Assembly (NCBI RefSeq): GCF_001591405.1
Contig: NZ_BCUV01000006.1
Span: forward strand, 248,001 to 312,000
Reading direction: 5' to 3'
From: Janibacter terrae NBRC 107853
GTDB taxonomy: Bacteria; Actinomycetota; Actinomycetes; Actinomycetales; Dermatophilaceae
DNA length: 64,000 nt
In this document: in pieces, positions 7,973-14,543 of the stretch
Layout of the letters: each line of letters starts with the position of its first letter
Position numbering within the stretch: position 1 is the first letter of the stretch
The notes under the pieces: generated by a model
Databases searched by the model: none
Seen by the model: the letters and a program-made list of their open reading frames with translations, nothing else
Told to the model about the DNA's origin: nothing
Made by a program: the position numbers and the translations under genes

Positions 7973-10066
7973 TCACCTTTCGTGGGTGGCGTCGGCGATG
8001 CGGACGCCGTTGGTGGTGCCGTGCGGCGGGACGCCGACCGGGTCGAAGGTTGGGGTGAGGAGTGGGCCGAGCGGTCGGTCGCGGGGTGGGGTCAGGAGTG
8101 CGCGGGGGTTGAGGGCCCCGTGGGCGCCGAGGGGTTGGAAGGCCTGGCCCTCGCCGTCGTGGAACTTGCTGAAGAACTCGACGTAGTGCAGTCGCAGGGC
8201 CTGGACCATCGGGCTGAACGCCGCCAGACCCAGGTTGAGCAGGTGCAGCAGGACGGCGACGAACAGTCCGATGAGGAGGGGCAGCTCGGTGGCGAGCTCG
8301 TTGGCGACGTTGGCGAGGTAGACCGAGGCGAGTCCCACCGCGGCGACCCGGAGGTAGGACAAGACGTTGCCGACCGTGCCGATGAGCTCGAGTGGGCCGA
8401 GGAGGGCGCCGATGGGGCCGTGCACGGAGCTGGTGGCCACGAGTCCCACGACGGCGGGGACCAGCGCGGCGAGGGTGACCCACGAGGGGGCGTTCAGGAT
8501 GGTGGCCGCGATGGCCGCGGTCGCGCCGAGCAGGACGGCCAGGGTGCCGCCCACCTCGAGGGTGCGGTGCCGGTCGCCACGGCGCAGCGCGGTCACCAGG
8601 CCGAGGGTCAGGCCGAGCACGATGTGGGACCAGCCGAGGGCGACGGCGAAGAGCAGGAGGGGCTCGAGGGCCTCGGGTCCGCCGCGGTAGAACCACAGCG
8701 CCGGCATCCCCCACATGTTGCCGAGGCTGCCGAGCGCCTCGCCGAACATCACGCCCCACAGCACCGCCCACGCACCGCCGGCGATCAGGACGCGGCCGGC
8801 GTCGTCCATCACCCCGCCTTCCACACCGCCGCGGTCGTGCGTGCGTGCCCGGTGGCGCAGCCACCAGCCGATGCCGGCGAGCGCGGCGCCGTAGACGACG
8901 TCGCCGACCATGACACCGAAGAGGAACGGCAAGAAGATCGCCATCAGTCCGGTCGGGTCCAGCCCGTTCGGGGAGGGCCAGGAGAGGAACCCGACCAGGC
9001 GGCGGTAGGGGGACCATGCGGCGCGTCCGGTCAGCTCCACCGGGGAGGGGCCGGGGACCTCGCCCGCCGGGGCGTCGACGACGGCCACGTCGGCGAGGCC
9101 GTCGCGGTCGAGCTGCTCGCGCACCTCGCGGCGACGGTCTGCCCGCACCCAGCAGCGCAGGAGGAAGGTGCGCTCGGAGAGCGCGGCGGCCGCGACCGCG
9201 GCGTCGCGTTCGGTCAGCACGAGCAGCGCACGCGCGGCGGCGCGCAGCCCGGGGGCCTCGCGGAGCCAGAGCGCGTCGAGGTCGGCGCGGACGGCGTCGA
9301 GGTCGGCCTGGAGGTCGACGAGCCGGGCGCGCATCCGCACGAGCGTGGTGTGCAGGGACAGGTGGGCGTAGTCCTCGGGTACCTCGACCCGGCTGATCTC
9401 ATCCGCGCCCATGAGACCGAGGACCTCGGGCAGCCGGTCGCGGGCCACCACCAGGAGGCAGCCGCGGGCGCGGCCGGCGTCCGTACTGCGGAGCATGAAC
9501 CCGTTGCCGGCGAGCTGCCGCAGCTGGGTCTCGAGCAGTCCGACCACGGCCCCGGCCGGGTCGTCGAGCACCAGCGCGGTCATCGCCAGTCCCAGCAGCT
9601 CGAGCTCGGCATCGGAGAGCGAGGTCAGCTCCGGCACGAGGGTCTCGAGCTGGGCGAGGACGTCCACGTAGCGCGCCAGCGCGTCGCGCTCCTCCTCCAG
9701 CGAGGCCTGGGCCCCGCGCAGGGACTCGACCTCGAGCTCGAGCGTCGCGATGTTGACGTCGGCGTCGCGCGGGTCCACCGGTGCGGCGTCCGCGCTCCGG
9801 CGTGGCGACTCGCGTGCCAACGAGGCATCTGACGGCGCCCACTCCAGCAGGCGTTGCACCCGGGCCAGCAGGTCCCGCCTGGCCATACGGTCCTCACCCT
9901 TGTTCGCAGCCGGGTCTGCAACCGGGTCCGCAGCCTTGTCCGCACTGCCGGTCGGCGCCCCGGATGGCGTCACCTCGGCGACCCCGGCTCGCTGGAGCGA
10001 CTCGACCGTCTCGAGCAGCTGCTCGCGTCGGCCCAGGAGCTGGACGTGGTGCAGTCGGCGGATCAT
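7973..10066 (-). CDS. atpI: V/A-type ATPase membrane stator subunit I/a
   Basis: Membrane stator that forms the ion half-channels beside the K ring. The 697-aa protein has a soluble N-terminal arm to about residue 370 (starting MIRRLHHVQLLGRREQLLETVESL), then about seven membrane helices including FLPFLFGVMVGDVVYG and LSYLRVAAVGLASVYLAN. The Arg in LSYLRVAAVGLA is the conserved residue facing the ring carboxylate. The start ATG at 10066 overlaps the stop of the preceding stalk gene (ATGA); the frame is open further 5' but that sequence is Arg/Pro-rich shadow. A short Ala/Asp/Pro insertion near residues 45-55 is unusual and low-complexity. Confidence 0.95.
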   Translation of the reverse strand: MIRRLHHVQLLGRREQLLETVESLQRAGVAEVTPSGAPTGSADKAADPVADPAANKGEDRMARRDLLARVQRLLEWAPSDASLARESPRRSADAAPVDPRDADVNIATLELEVESLRGAQASLEEERDALARYVDVLAQLETLVPELTSLSDAELELLGLAMTALVLDDPAGAVVGLLETQLRQLAGNGFMLRSTDAGRARGCLLVVARDRLPEVLGLMGADEISRVEVPEDYAHLSLHTTLVRMRARLVDLQADLDAVRADLDALWLREAPGLRAAARALLVLTERDAAVAAAALSERTFLLRCWVRADRRREVREQLDRDGLADVAVVDAPAGEVPGPSPVELTGRAAWSPYRRLVGFLSWPSPNGLDPTGLMAIFLPFLFGVMVGDVVYGAALAGIGWWLRHRARTHDRGGVEGGVMDDAGRVLIAGGAWAVLWGVMFGEALGSLGNMWGMPALWFYRGGPEALEPLLLFAVALGWSHIVLGLTLGLVTALRRGDRHRTLEVGGTLAVLLGATAAIAATILNAPSWVTLAALVPAVVGLVATSSVHGPIGALLGPLELIGTVGNVLSYLRVAAVGLASVYLANVANELATELPLLIGLFVAVLLHLLNLGLAAFSPMVQALRLHYVEFFSKFHDGEGQAFQPLGAHGALNPRALLTPPRDRPLGPLLTPTFDPVGVPPHGTTNGVRIADATHER

Positions 10067-10470
10067 CGGCTCGCCTTCGGGGTCCGGTCGGCCCGCTGGG
10101 CCACGGTCGGGGCCACGGTCGGGGCCACGGGCGGGGTCACGGTCGGGGCAACGGTCAGGACGGCGGCGACGGTGGCGGCGACGAGCTCCTCCCGCAGGCG
10201 CACGGCCCGCTGCGTCACCTCGACGCCGATCCGCTGCTGTTCGGCCTCGTCGGCCTGTACCCATTCGCGTGCCTCCTGCAAGATACGCGCGGACAGGCGG
10301 TCGGCTTCCGCGGCGGCTTCCGCGGCGAACTCCCCCACGAGGAGCTCCGCCTGCTCCCGGGCCGCGACAACGCGGGCGTTGCTCTGCCGCGCCTCCTCGA
10401 GACGGGCCTCGATAAGCCGCTCTAGCTCGCGCACCTGGCGCATCGCGGCCGGATCCTGCATCTGCGTCAT
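10063..10470 (-). CDS. V/A-type ATPase peripheral stalk subunit G/H-like
   Basis: A 135-aa coiled-coil protein (residues 8-100, Arg/Glu/Ala heptads starting MRQVRELERLIEARLEEARQ) between subunits D and I, where the G/H (NtpF) peripheral-stalk subunit is expected to pair with subunit E. The C-terminal 30 residues (VAPT/VTPP repeats) are encoded by a 12-bp tandem repeat and have no counterpart in the family as I know it. Overlaps D upstream and I downstream by 4 bp each. Assignment is by coiled-coil character and operon position; sequence alone would not prove it. Confidence 0.78.
   Translation of the reverse strand: MTQMQDPAAMRQVRELERLIEARLEEARQSNARVVAAREQAELLVGEFAAEAAAEADRLSARILQEAREWVQADEAEQQRIGVEVTQRAVRLREELVAATVAAVLTVAPTVTPPVAPTVAPTVAQRADRTPKASR
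10101..10160. repeat. 12-bp tandem repeat, five units, inside the stalk-subunit gene
   Basis: Five consecutive 12-bp units close to CCACGGTCGGGG, the last two diverged. On the coding (minus) strand they encode repeated VAPT-like tetrapeptides in the C-terminal tail of the G/H-like stalk subunit. The repeat keeps frame (12 bp is four codons), so copy number can vary without disrupting the gene. Confidence 0.85.
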
Positions 10471-11153
10471 CGCCGTTCCTCCTCGTCGGGTCGCGGCACG
10501 GGAGGATGGTCCGGTGCCGGTCGGTCCTGCGGGACGCGACGTCGCTCCCGCGCCCGCTTCAGGCGGGAGTGCTCCTCACGCTCGCGCTCCTCGAGGACCG
10601 CGGTGATGTGGGCGGCCTCCTCCTCGAGTCCGGGGATGACGACGTTCTCGAGCGCGTTGACCTGGCGCGTGGTGCGGGCCACTTCCTCGGTGAGCCGGCG
10701 CACCGTGGCCTCGAGGGCCACGAAGCGCAGGACGTGCTCGAGGTACCGCTCGTAGGCCTCCGCCGCCGCCTCGATCGACGGGGCCACCAGCACCGGTGCC
10801 GCGCCGCGCTCCTCGGCCGTCCGTCGCAGGTCGTTGGCCTGCACCGTCACGACCCGCACGCCGACCACCATGCGGTCCTCGCGCTCGGCGACGACGCCGT
10901 TGGCCGCACCCGACGCGACCGCCGCGACGGCGGCCGGGCCCTCGTCGGCGGTGCTCTCGTCGAGCAGCGCGCGAGCCTCCCGGGCGAGGACGGCGGCGGC
11001 CTCACGCTGGGCGGACACGTCTGCGTCGAGACGGTGCAACTCGCGCACCAGGGCCATCCGCTTGTCGACCAGAAGGTCACGGCCCTGGGCCGCGAAGGCG
11101 ATCGCCGAGCGACGCCGCAGCAGCTCGGTCCGGGTCGCGGTCAGGGCCGTCAT
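10467..11153 (-). CDS. atpD: V/A-type ATPase central-stalk subunit D
   Basis: Rotor shaft subunit, 228 aa from the ATG at 11153. It begins MTALTATRTELLRRRSAIAFAAQGRDLLVDKR, the family's helical start (TR.ELL...A..G..LL..KR), and its C-terminal helix holds RRLTEEVARTTRQVNALENVVIPGL, the most conserved D-subunit element. A GTG at 11162 is an alternative start three codons upstream; GGGG eight bases before the ATG favours 11153. In most V/A operons D follows A and B; here it is the first gene after the leader. The last 30 residues are Pro/Arg/Glu-rich and overlap the next gene by 4 bp. Confidence 0.95.
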   Translation of the reverse strand: MTALTATRTELLRRRSAIAFAAQGRDLLVDKRMALVRELHRLDADVSAQREAAAVLAREARALLDESTADEGPAAVAAVASGAANGVVAEREDRMVVGVRVVTVQANDLRRTAEERGAAPVLVAPSIEAAAEAYERYLEHVLRFVALEATVRRLTEEVARTTRQVNALENVVIPGLEEEAAHITAVLEEREREEHSRLKRARERRRVPQDRPAPDHPPVPRPDEEERR

Positions 11154-11241
11154 CGCCGCCACCCCGCAGGGCCGACCCGCCCGGGCGGACGGCGCCGATC
11201 CTTCAGCCGGTCACGAAGTAGCTGAGTATTCACGGAGAATG

Positions 11242-11263
11242 CCTCCCGACAGTGGTCGGAAGG
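11242..11263 (-). promoter_or_regulatory. Switch hairpin competing with riboswitch P1
   Basis: On the minus strand, CCTTCCGAC (11263-11255) can pair with GTCGGGAGG (11250-11242) around a CACT loop: nine pairs with one G-U. The 5' arm contains the P1' strand CCTTC of the riboswitch just upstream, so this hairpin and riboswitch P1 cannot form together. That is the arrangement expected of an expression platform. No U-tract follows, so it is not a simple terminator. Confidence 0.6.
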
Positions 11264-11354
11264 TCTTCCCCGCCACACCCCGGGAGGTGTGGTCGGCCAC
11301 CGGGTCGCAGGACGACCGGAGTGACGATGGCCGGTTGGTGGGGTACTCCCCTTC
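11259..11354 (-). promoter_or_regulatory. yybP-ykoY manganese riboswitch, V-ATPase operon leader
   Basis: On the minus strand: P1 5' strand GAAGG (11354-11350) runs into GGAGTA, then CCCC opening P2, an internal CGTCAC element, GGGG closing P2, AAGA, and the P1 3' strand CCTTC (11263-11259). GGAGUA, the CGUCA-type loop and (A/G)AGACC are the hallmarks of the yybP-ykoY family (Rfam RF00080), an Mn2+ sensor. P1 covaries with the two sister copies at 13564-13666 and 16789-16873. The first gene downstream is V-ATPase subunit D, 105 nt away. Confidence 0.9.
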
Positions 11355-11372
11355 AAGGGTTTCTTACGCATC

Positions 11373-11401
11373 AGATTACGTGAATCGTGCTGCGGTGTCA
11401 A
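11373..11401 (-). promoter_or_regulatory. Vegetative promoter of the V-ATPase operon
   Basis: Minus strand: -35 TTGACA (11401-11396), 17-bp spacer, -10 TAATCT (11378-11373). This is a near-consensus sigma-70/HrdB promoter ending about 18 nt before the riboswitch P1, so transcription starts almost at the aptamer. It lies just past the stop codon of the baeRF gene, so read-through from the terC unit could add to it. Confidence 0.85.
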
Positions 11402-11409
11402 GGTTGGCA

Positions 11410-12543
11410 CTAGCGCCGCAGGACCAGCGCAATCCGGTCATGGTTCGCGAGGTCGCCGTCGGCCACCAGCGCCAGCTGGCCGCCCATCAAGATCACCTGC
11501 TCCATCAGGTCGTCCACCAAGTCATGCACGTCGCCGGCCCCGGAGGCATCCCCGGAGGCGTTCCCTGAGGAGTTCGCAGGAGCCCCGCGTCCGGGTGCCG
11601 TCGTGCCTGGACTGATGAAGTTCTCCTCGACCAGCAGCATCGCGGGCAGGCGTCGCCCGAGGGCCCGCCAGCACTGCTCGATGCCCGAGGCCACGTCCGT
11701 GGGTCGATCCGACTCTGCCTGGCGCAGCAGCGCGAGTGCGTCGTCGCGTCGTGTCCGCAGGTACGCCTCGACGGACGTGATGCCGGCCAGGGCCAGGTCG
11801 AGGGCCGTGGCGCAGTCGCGGTCATCAACCCGCCCGGCGAGCCGCTCCAGATTGGCACTGAGGGAGCAGAACTCCTCGAGCAACCGCGGCGGACCCACCA
11901 GCACGAGCGGGCTCGGGTGGTCGGCCCGGTAGTCGCCCAGCATCCGGTCGACCTTGCGCAGGAACCTGGCCATCAGCTCCGTTCGGGCCTCGGCGGCGCC
12001 CGGCTGTCCGGCACCCGGCACCCGGATCGGCCGCCCCGAGCCAAACGGCTCGGACCGTCCCACTGGGCGCAGTCCGCCGTCCTCGGAGGCGTACAGGTGG
12101 GCGCACGTGGGGTGTAGCAGCAGCACGGCGTGGGGTGGCATGCGGTGCAGGGCCGCGATGAGCGGCCGAGTGGCGAAGGTGCTCTCCACCACCGCCCGGG
12201 CGGTCACCGACTGTGGCAGCCGGAACGAGCGGGCGACGGCCCGGTTCACGTAGATGCACAGCCCCAGGTCGGTCGGCTGGTCTCCCGCGCGGTCGACCTG
12301 CTCGGCCAGCTTGTCCAGCAGCGCGGACCGGTTCATCACGCCACGCTCGGCGAGCGTGTGTTCCACGTCTCGGACCAGGTCGTCCAACCTCGACCGGTCC
12401 TCCCTGGTCATGCGCGGGGACGGCTTCGTCGGCAGGAGGACCGAGATGCACGGAAAGCCGGAGGTGATCGCCAGGTCGGCGATGTCCCTGGTCCTCAGCG
12501 CCACCGGCGAACCGCCCGCCTTGGGACGCGTGCGGGGGCTCAT
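11410..12543 (-). CDS. baeRF family protein (bacterial eRF1/Vms1-like)
   Basis: A 377-aa protein of the bacterial archaeo-eukaryotic release-factor-like group, related in fold to eRF1 domains and to Vms1-type peptidyl-tRNA hydrolases. Seen: N-terminal CISVLLPTKPSPRMTREDRSRLDDLV, the core VLLLHPTCAHLYASEDGGLRPV (with a lone Cys rather than a catalytic Gln-rich loop), and the C-terminal strand-loop VILMGGQLALVADGDLANHDRIALVLRR that matches the family's terminal 'A.ILRY' pattern. Its start overlaps the terC stop by 4 bp (ATGA), so it is probably co-translated with the Mn2+ exporter and under the same riboswitch. Function here is unknown; a role in ribosome rescue would be inference. Confidence 0.75.
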   Translation of the reverse strand: MSPRTRPKAGGSPVALRTRDIADLAITSGFPCISVLLPTKPSPRMTREDRSRLDDLVRDVEHTLAERGVMNRSALLDKLAEQVDRAGDQPTDLGLCIYVNRAVARSFRLPQSVTARAVVESTFATRPLIAALHRMPPHAVLLLHPTCAHLYASEDGGLRPVGRSEPFGSGRPIRVPGAGQPGAAEARTELMARFLRKVDRMLGDYRADHPSPLVLVGPPRLLEEFCSLSANLERLAGRVDDRDCATALDLALAGITSVEAYLRTRRDDALALLRQAESDRPTDVASGIEQCWRALGRRLPAMLLVEENFISPGTTAPGRGAPANSSGNASGDASGAGDVHDLVDDLMEQVILMGGQLALVADGDLANHDRIALVLRR

Positions 12544-13511
12544 CGCAGCACCTCGTCCTCGTCGGACGCGTGGGCCGGCGTCGCGTGGGGGGCGACGGTG
12601 GCCTGGTCACGAGTCGCGCGGAGACTGGCGATGACCGCAACGGCGATGCAGCTGGCGATCACGCCGAGGGAGAGCCAGATCGGAACCTTGTAGACGTCGA
12701 GGAGCAGCATCTTGATGCCGACGAAGACCAAGATCGCGGCGAGGCCGGCCTTGAGGTAGATGAAGCGGTCGATGAGATCGGCGAGCAGGAAGTACATCGC
12801 TCGAAGGCCCAGGATGGCGAAGGCGTTGCTGGTGAAGACCAGGAACGGGTCCTGGGTGACGGCGAAGATCGCGGGGATGGAGTCGACGGCGAAGATGATG
12901 TCAGTGGTCTCGACCATGATGAGGACGAAGAACAGCGGCGTGGCCACCCACTTGCCCGCCTGCTTCACCCAGAACTTCTGCCCGTGGTACTCCTCCGTCG
13001 AGGGGATCTTCCTCTTGGCCAGTGCCAGCAGCTTGTTGCGCGAGAGGTCCATCTGGTCGTCGCGGTGGCGGAACATCTTCCAGCCCGTGTATACGAGGAA
13101 GGCGCCGAAGAGGTAGAGGATCCAGGCGAAGTTCTCGATCAGGACCGCGCCACCGGCGATGAAGATCGCCCGGAAGACCAGTGCCCCGAGGACGCCGTAG
13201 AACAGGACCCGGTGCTGGTACTCCCGCGGCACGGCGAAGTAGGTGAAGATCAGCGCGAAGACGAAGACGTTGTCGACCGCCAGCGACTTCTCGATCAGGT
13301 ACCCGGCGTAGTACTCGCCGCCGGCCTGGGCGCCGTAGGCCCACCAGACGATGCCGCCGAACGTCAGGCCGAGGCTGACCCAGACCGCGGACCAGGCGGC
13401 AGCCTCCTTGACACCGACGACGTGAGCGGTGCGGTGGGCGAACAGGTCGATCGCCAGCATCACGACGATGACGCCCAGCACCGCCGCCCAGGCCCAGAAG
13501 GGAACATCCAT
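12540..13511 (-). CDS. terC: TerC/Alx family membrane protein, probable Mn2+ exporter
   Basis: Integral membrane protein (323 aa, about eight helices) of the TerC family. E. coli Alx of this family is Mn2+-responsive and preceded by the same riboswitch class. Seen: conserved intramembrane EKSLAVDNVFVFALIF (near residue 75) and SIPAIFAVTQDPFLVFTSNAFAILGLRAMYF (near 215), with the acidic residues thought to bind the metal. The ATG at 13511 follows GGAGGT by 9-10 nt. The gene sits directly behind a promoter and a yybP-ykoY riboswitch, and overlaps the following baeRF gene by 4 bp. Mn2+ export is inferred from family plus riboswitch. Confidence 0.93.
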   Translation of the reverse strand: MDVPFWAWAAVLGVIVVMLAIDLFAHRTAHVVGVKEAAAWSAVWVSLGLTFGGIVWWAYGAQAGGEYYAGYLIEKSLAVDNVFVFALIFTYFAVPREYQHRVLFYGVLGALVFRAIFIAGGAVLIENFAWILYLFGAFLVYTGWKMFRHRDDQMDLSRNKLLALAKRKIPSTEEYHGQKFWVKQAGKWVATPLFFVLIMVETTDIIFAVDSIPAIFAVTQDPFLVFTSNAFAILGLRAMYFLLADLIDRFIYLKAGLAAILVFVGIKMLLLDVYKVPIWLSLGVIASCIAVAVIASLRATRDQATVAPHATPAHASDEDEVLR

Positions 13512-13520
13512 GACAGCTAT

Positions 13521-13568
13521 ACCTCCAGCGTGACCACTCGACCAACAGCCGAGCGTGACGTTGGAGGT
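13521..13568 (-). promoter_or_regulatory. terC: terC ribosome-binding site with complementary anti-SD inside riboswitch P1'
   Basis: The Shine-Dalgarno segment TGGAGGT (13527-13521, minus strand) is perfectly complementary to ACCTCCA (13568-13562), which includes the 3' strand of riboswitch P1 (CCTC). Without ligand the anti-SD could hide the ribosome site; forming P1 with Mn2+ would release it. This gives a simple translational ON switch, the mode known for E. coli mntP/alx. Confidence 0.7.
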
Positions 13569-13666
13569 CTCCCCCGCCGCCCGGTCCGTGGACCTGGCGA
13601 CCGCCGCACCGGACCGGGCAGGGCCGGTCGAACTGTCGATGTCAGCGAGGGTGGGGTACTCCCCTC
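13564..13666 (-). promoter_or_regulatory. yybP-ykoY manganese riboswitch, terC leader
   Basis: Minus strand: P1 GAGG (13666-13663), GGAGTA, CCCC opening P2, an inner GACATC loop element, GGGG closing P2, GAGA, and P1' CCTC (13567-13564). The 103-nt element has the same skeleton as the copies at 11259-11354 and 16789-16873, with different but still complementary P1 strands. TerC/Alx is one of the classical genes behind this riboswitch family. Confidence 0.93.
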
Positions 13667-13675
13667 ATGCGCTAC

Positions 13676-13705
13676 AGTATTCACGAAGCACACTTCGGAA
13701 GTCAA
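13676..13705 (-). promoter_or_regulatory. Promoter of the terC-baeRF unit
   Basis: Minus strand: -35 TTGACT (13705-13700), 18-bp spacer, -10 AATACT (13681-13676). The -10 ends 9 nt before riboswitch P1. The -35 lies only 22 bp from the divergent heliorhodopsin start codon, so the two divergent promoters must overlap or be very close. Confidence 0.8.
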
Positions 13706-13727
13706 GTCCCGCACACGAGGAGCGACC

Positions 13728-14528
13728 ATGTCCGGCCAGCACCGCGAACCATCTCCCGATCCGCTTGCTCCCGAGGTGGAAGCCTTGGCTCCGAAACTGC
13801 GACGCGACAACCTGGTAGCAGCCGTGCTCCACCTCGCCCAGGCCGTCGCGGTCCTCGCCCTGGCCACCAGCTTCGCACTCCCAGTCACCGGGACCTACCT
13901 CGCCGGCCCACCCGGAACGACGCCGGAGGAGCAGGTCGTTCTCTTCGACGTCCCAACCGGTGCCGCGGTGGCAGCGTTCCTCCTGTTGTCCGCGCTGGCC
14001 CACGTCGTCGTCACCACCACCTGGGGGGCCGGCTACCGGGCCGACCTCGCCCGACGCCGCAACCGGGCTCGCTGGATCGAGTACTCCGTGTCCTCGTCGC
14101 TGATGATCGTGCTGATCGCCCAGCTGGTCGGGATCTCCGACGTCGCGGCCCTGCTGGCGCTGTTCGGCGTCAACGCCTCGATGATCCTGTTCGGGTGGCT
14201 CCAAGAGCACTACGAGGACCCGGGCTCGCGCGGCTGGCTGCCGTTCATCTTCGGGTGTGCCGCCGGGATCGTGCCGTGGCTCGCGATCACGGTCTACCTG
14301 GTGTCACCGCAGTCCACCTCCGGGGCCGAGCCGCCCGCCTTCGTCTACGGCATCTTCGTGTCGCTCTTCGCCTTCTTCAACGTCTTCGCCCTCAACCAAT
14401 GGCTGCAGTACCGCGGCCTCGGACGGTGGCGCGACTACCTGTTCGGCGAACGGGTCTACATCCTGCTCAGCCTCGTCGCGAAGTCAGCGCTGTCCTGGCA
14501 GGTGTTCGCCGGCACCCTTGCCAGCTGA
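13728..14528 (+). CDS. Heliorhodopsin
   Basis: Seven-helix retinal protein with inverted topology (N-terminus inside), a light sensor of unsettled function. The 266-aa sequence carries the heliorhodopsin counterion motif RWIEYSVSSS (Glu118) in TM3 and the Schiff-base motif SLVAKSALSWQVFAG (Lys252) in TM7. The 134-residue Glu-Lys spacing equals that of the founding member as I remember it (E107/K241). Also seen: MILFGWLQEHYED, PPAFVYGIFVSLFAFFNVFALNQWLQY. The ATG at 13728 has GAGGAG five bases upstream. Divergent from terC and convergent with the GT39 gene (15 bp between stops). No retinal synthesis gene is in the window. Confidence 0.92.
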   Translation: MSGQHREPSPDPLAPEVEALAPKLRRDNLVAAVLHLAQAVAVLALATSFALPVTGTYLAGPPGTTPEEQVVLFDVPTGAAVAAFLLLSALAHVVVTTTWGAGYRADLARRRNRARWIEYSVSSSLMIVLIAQLVGISDVAALLALFGVNASMILFGWLQEHYEDPGSRGWLPFIFGCAAGIVPWLAITVYLVSPQSTSGAEPPAFVYGIFVSLFAFFNVFALNQWLQYRGLGRWRDYLFGERVYILLSLVAKSALSWQVFAGTLAS

Positions 14529-14543
14529 CCTCACCACTGGAGC

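Noticed and set aside
11224-11235. GTGAATACTC downstream of the V-ATPase riboswitch, resembling the -10 region of the sister promoters
   Set aside because: No acceptable -35 at 16-18 bp, and it lies inside the leader; the strong promoter at 11373-11401 explains transcription better.
12570-14528. Very long plus-strand open frame running through terC into heliorhodopsin
   Set aside because: Only the part from 13728 encodes a recognisable protein; the rest is the mirror of terC and its leader, an effect of high GC.
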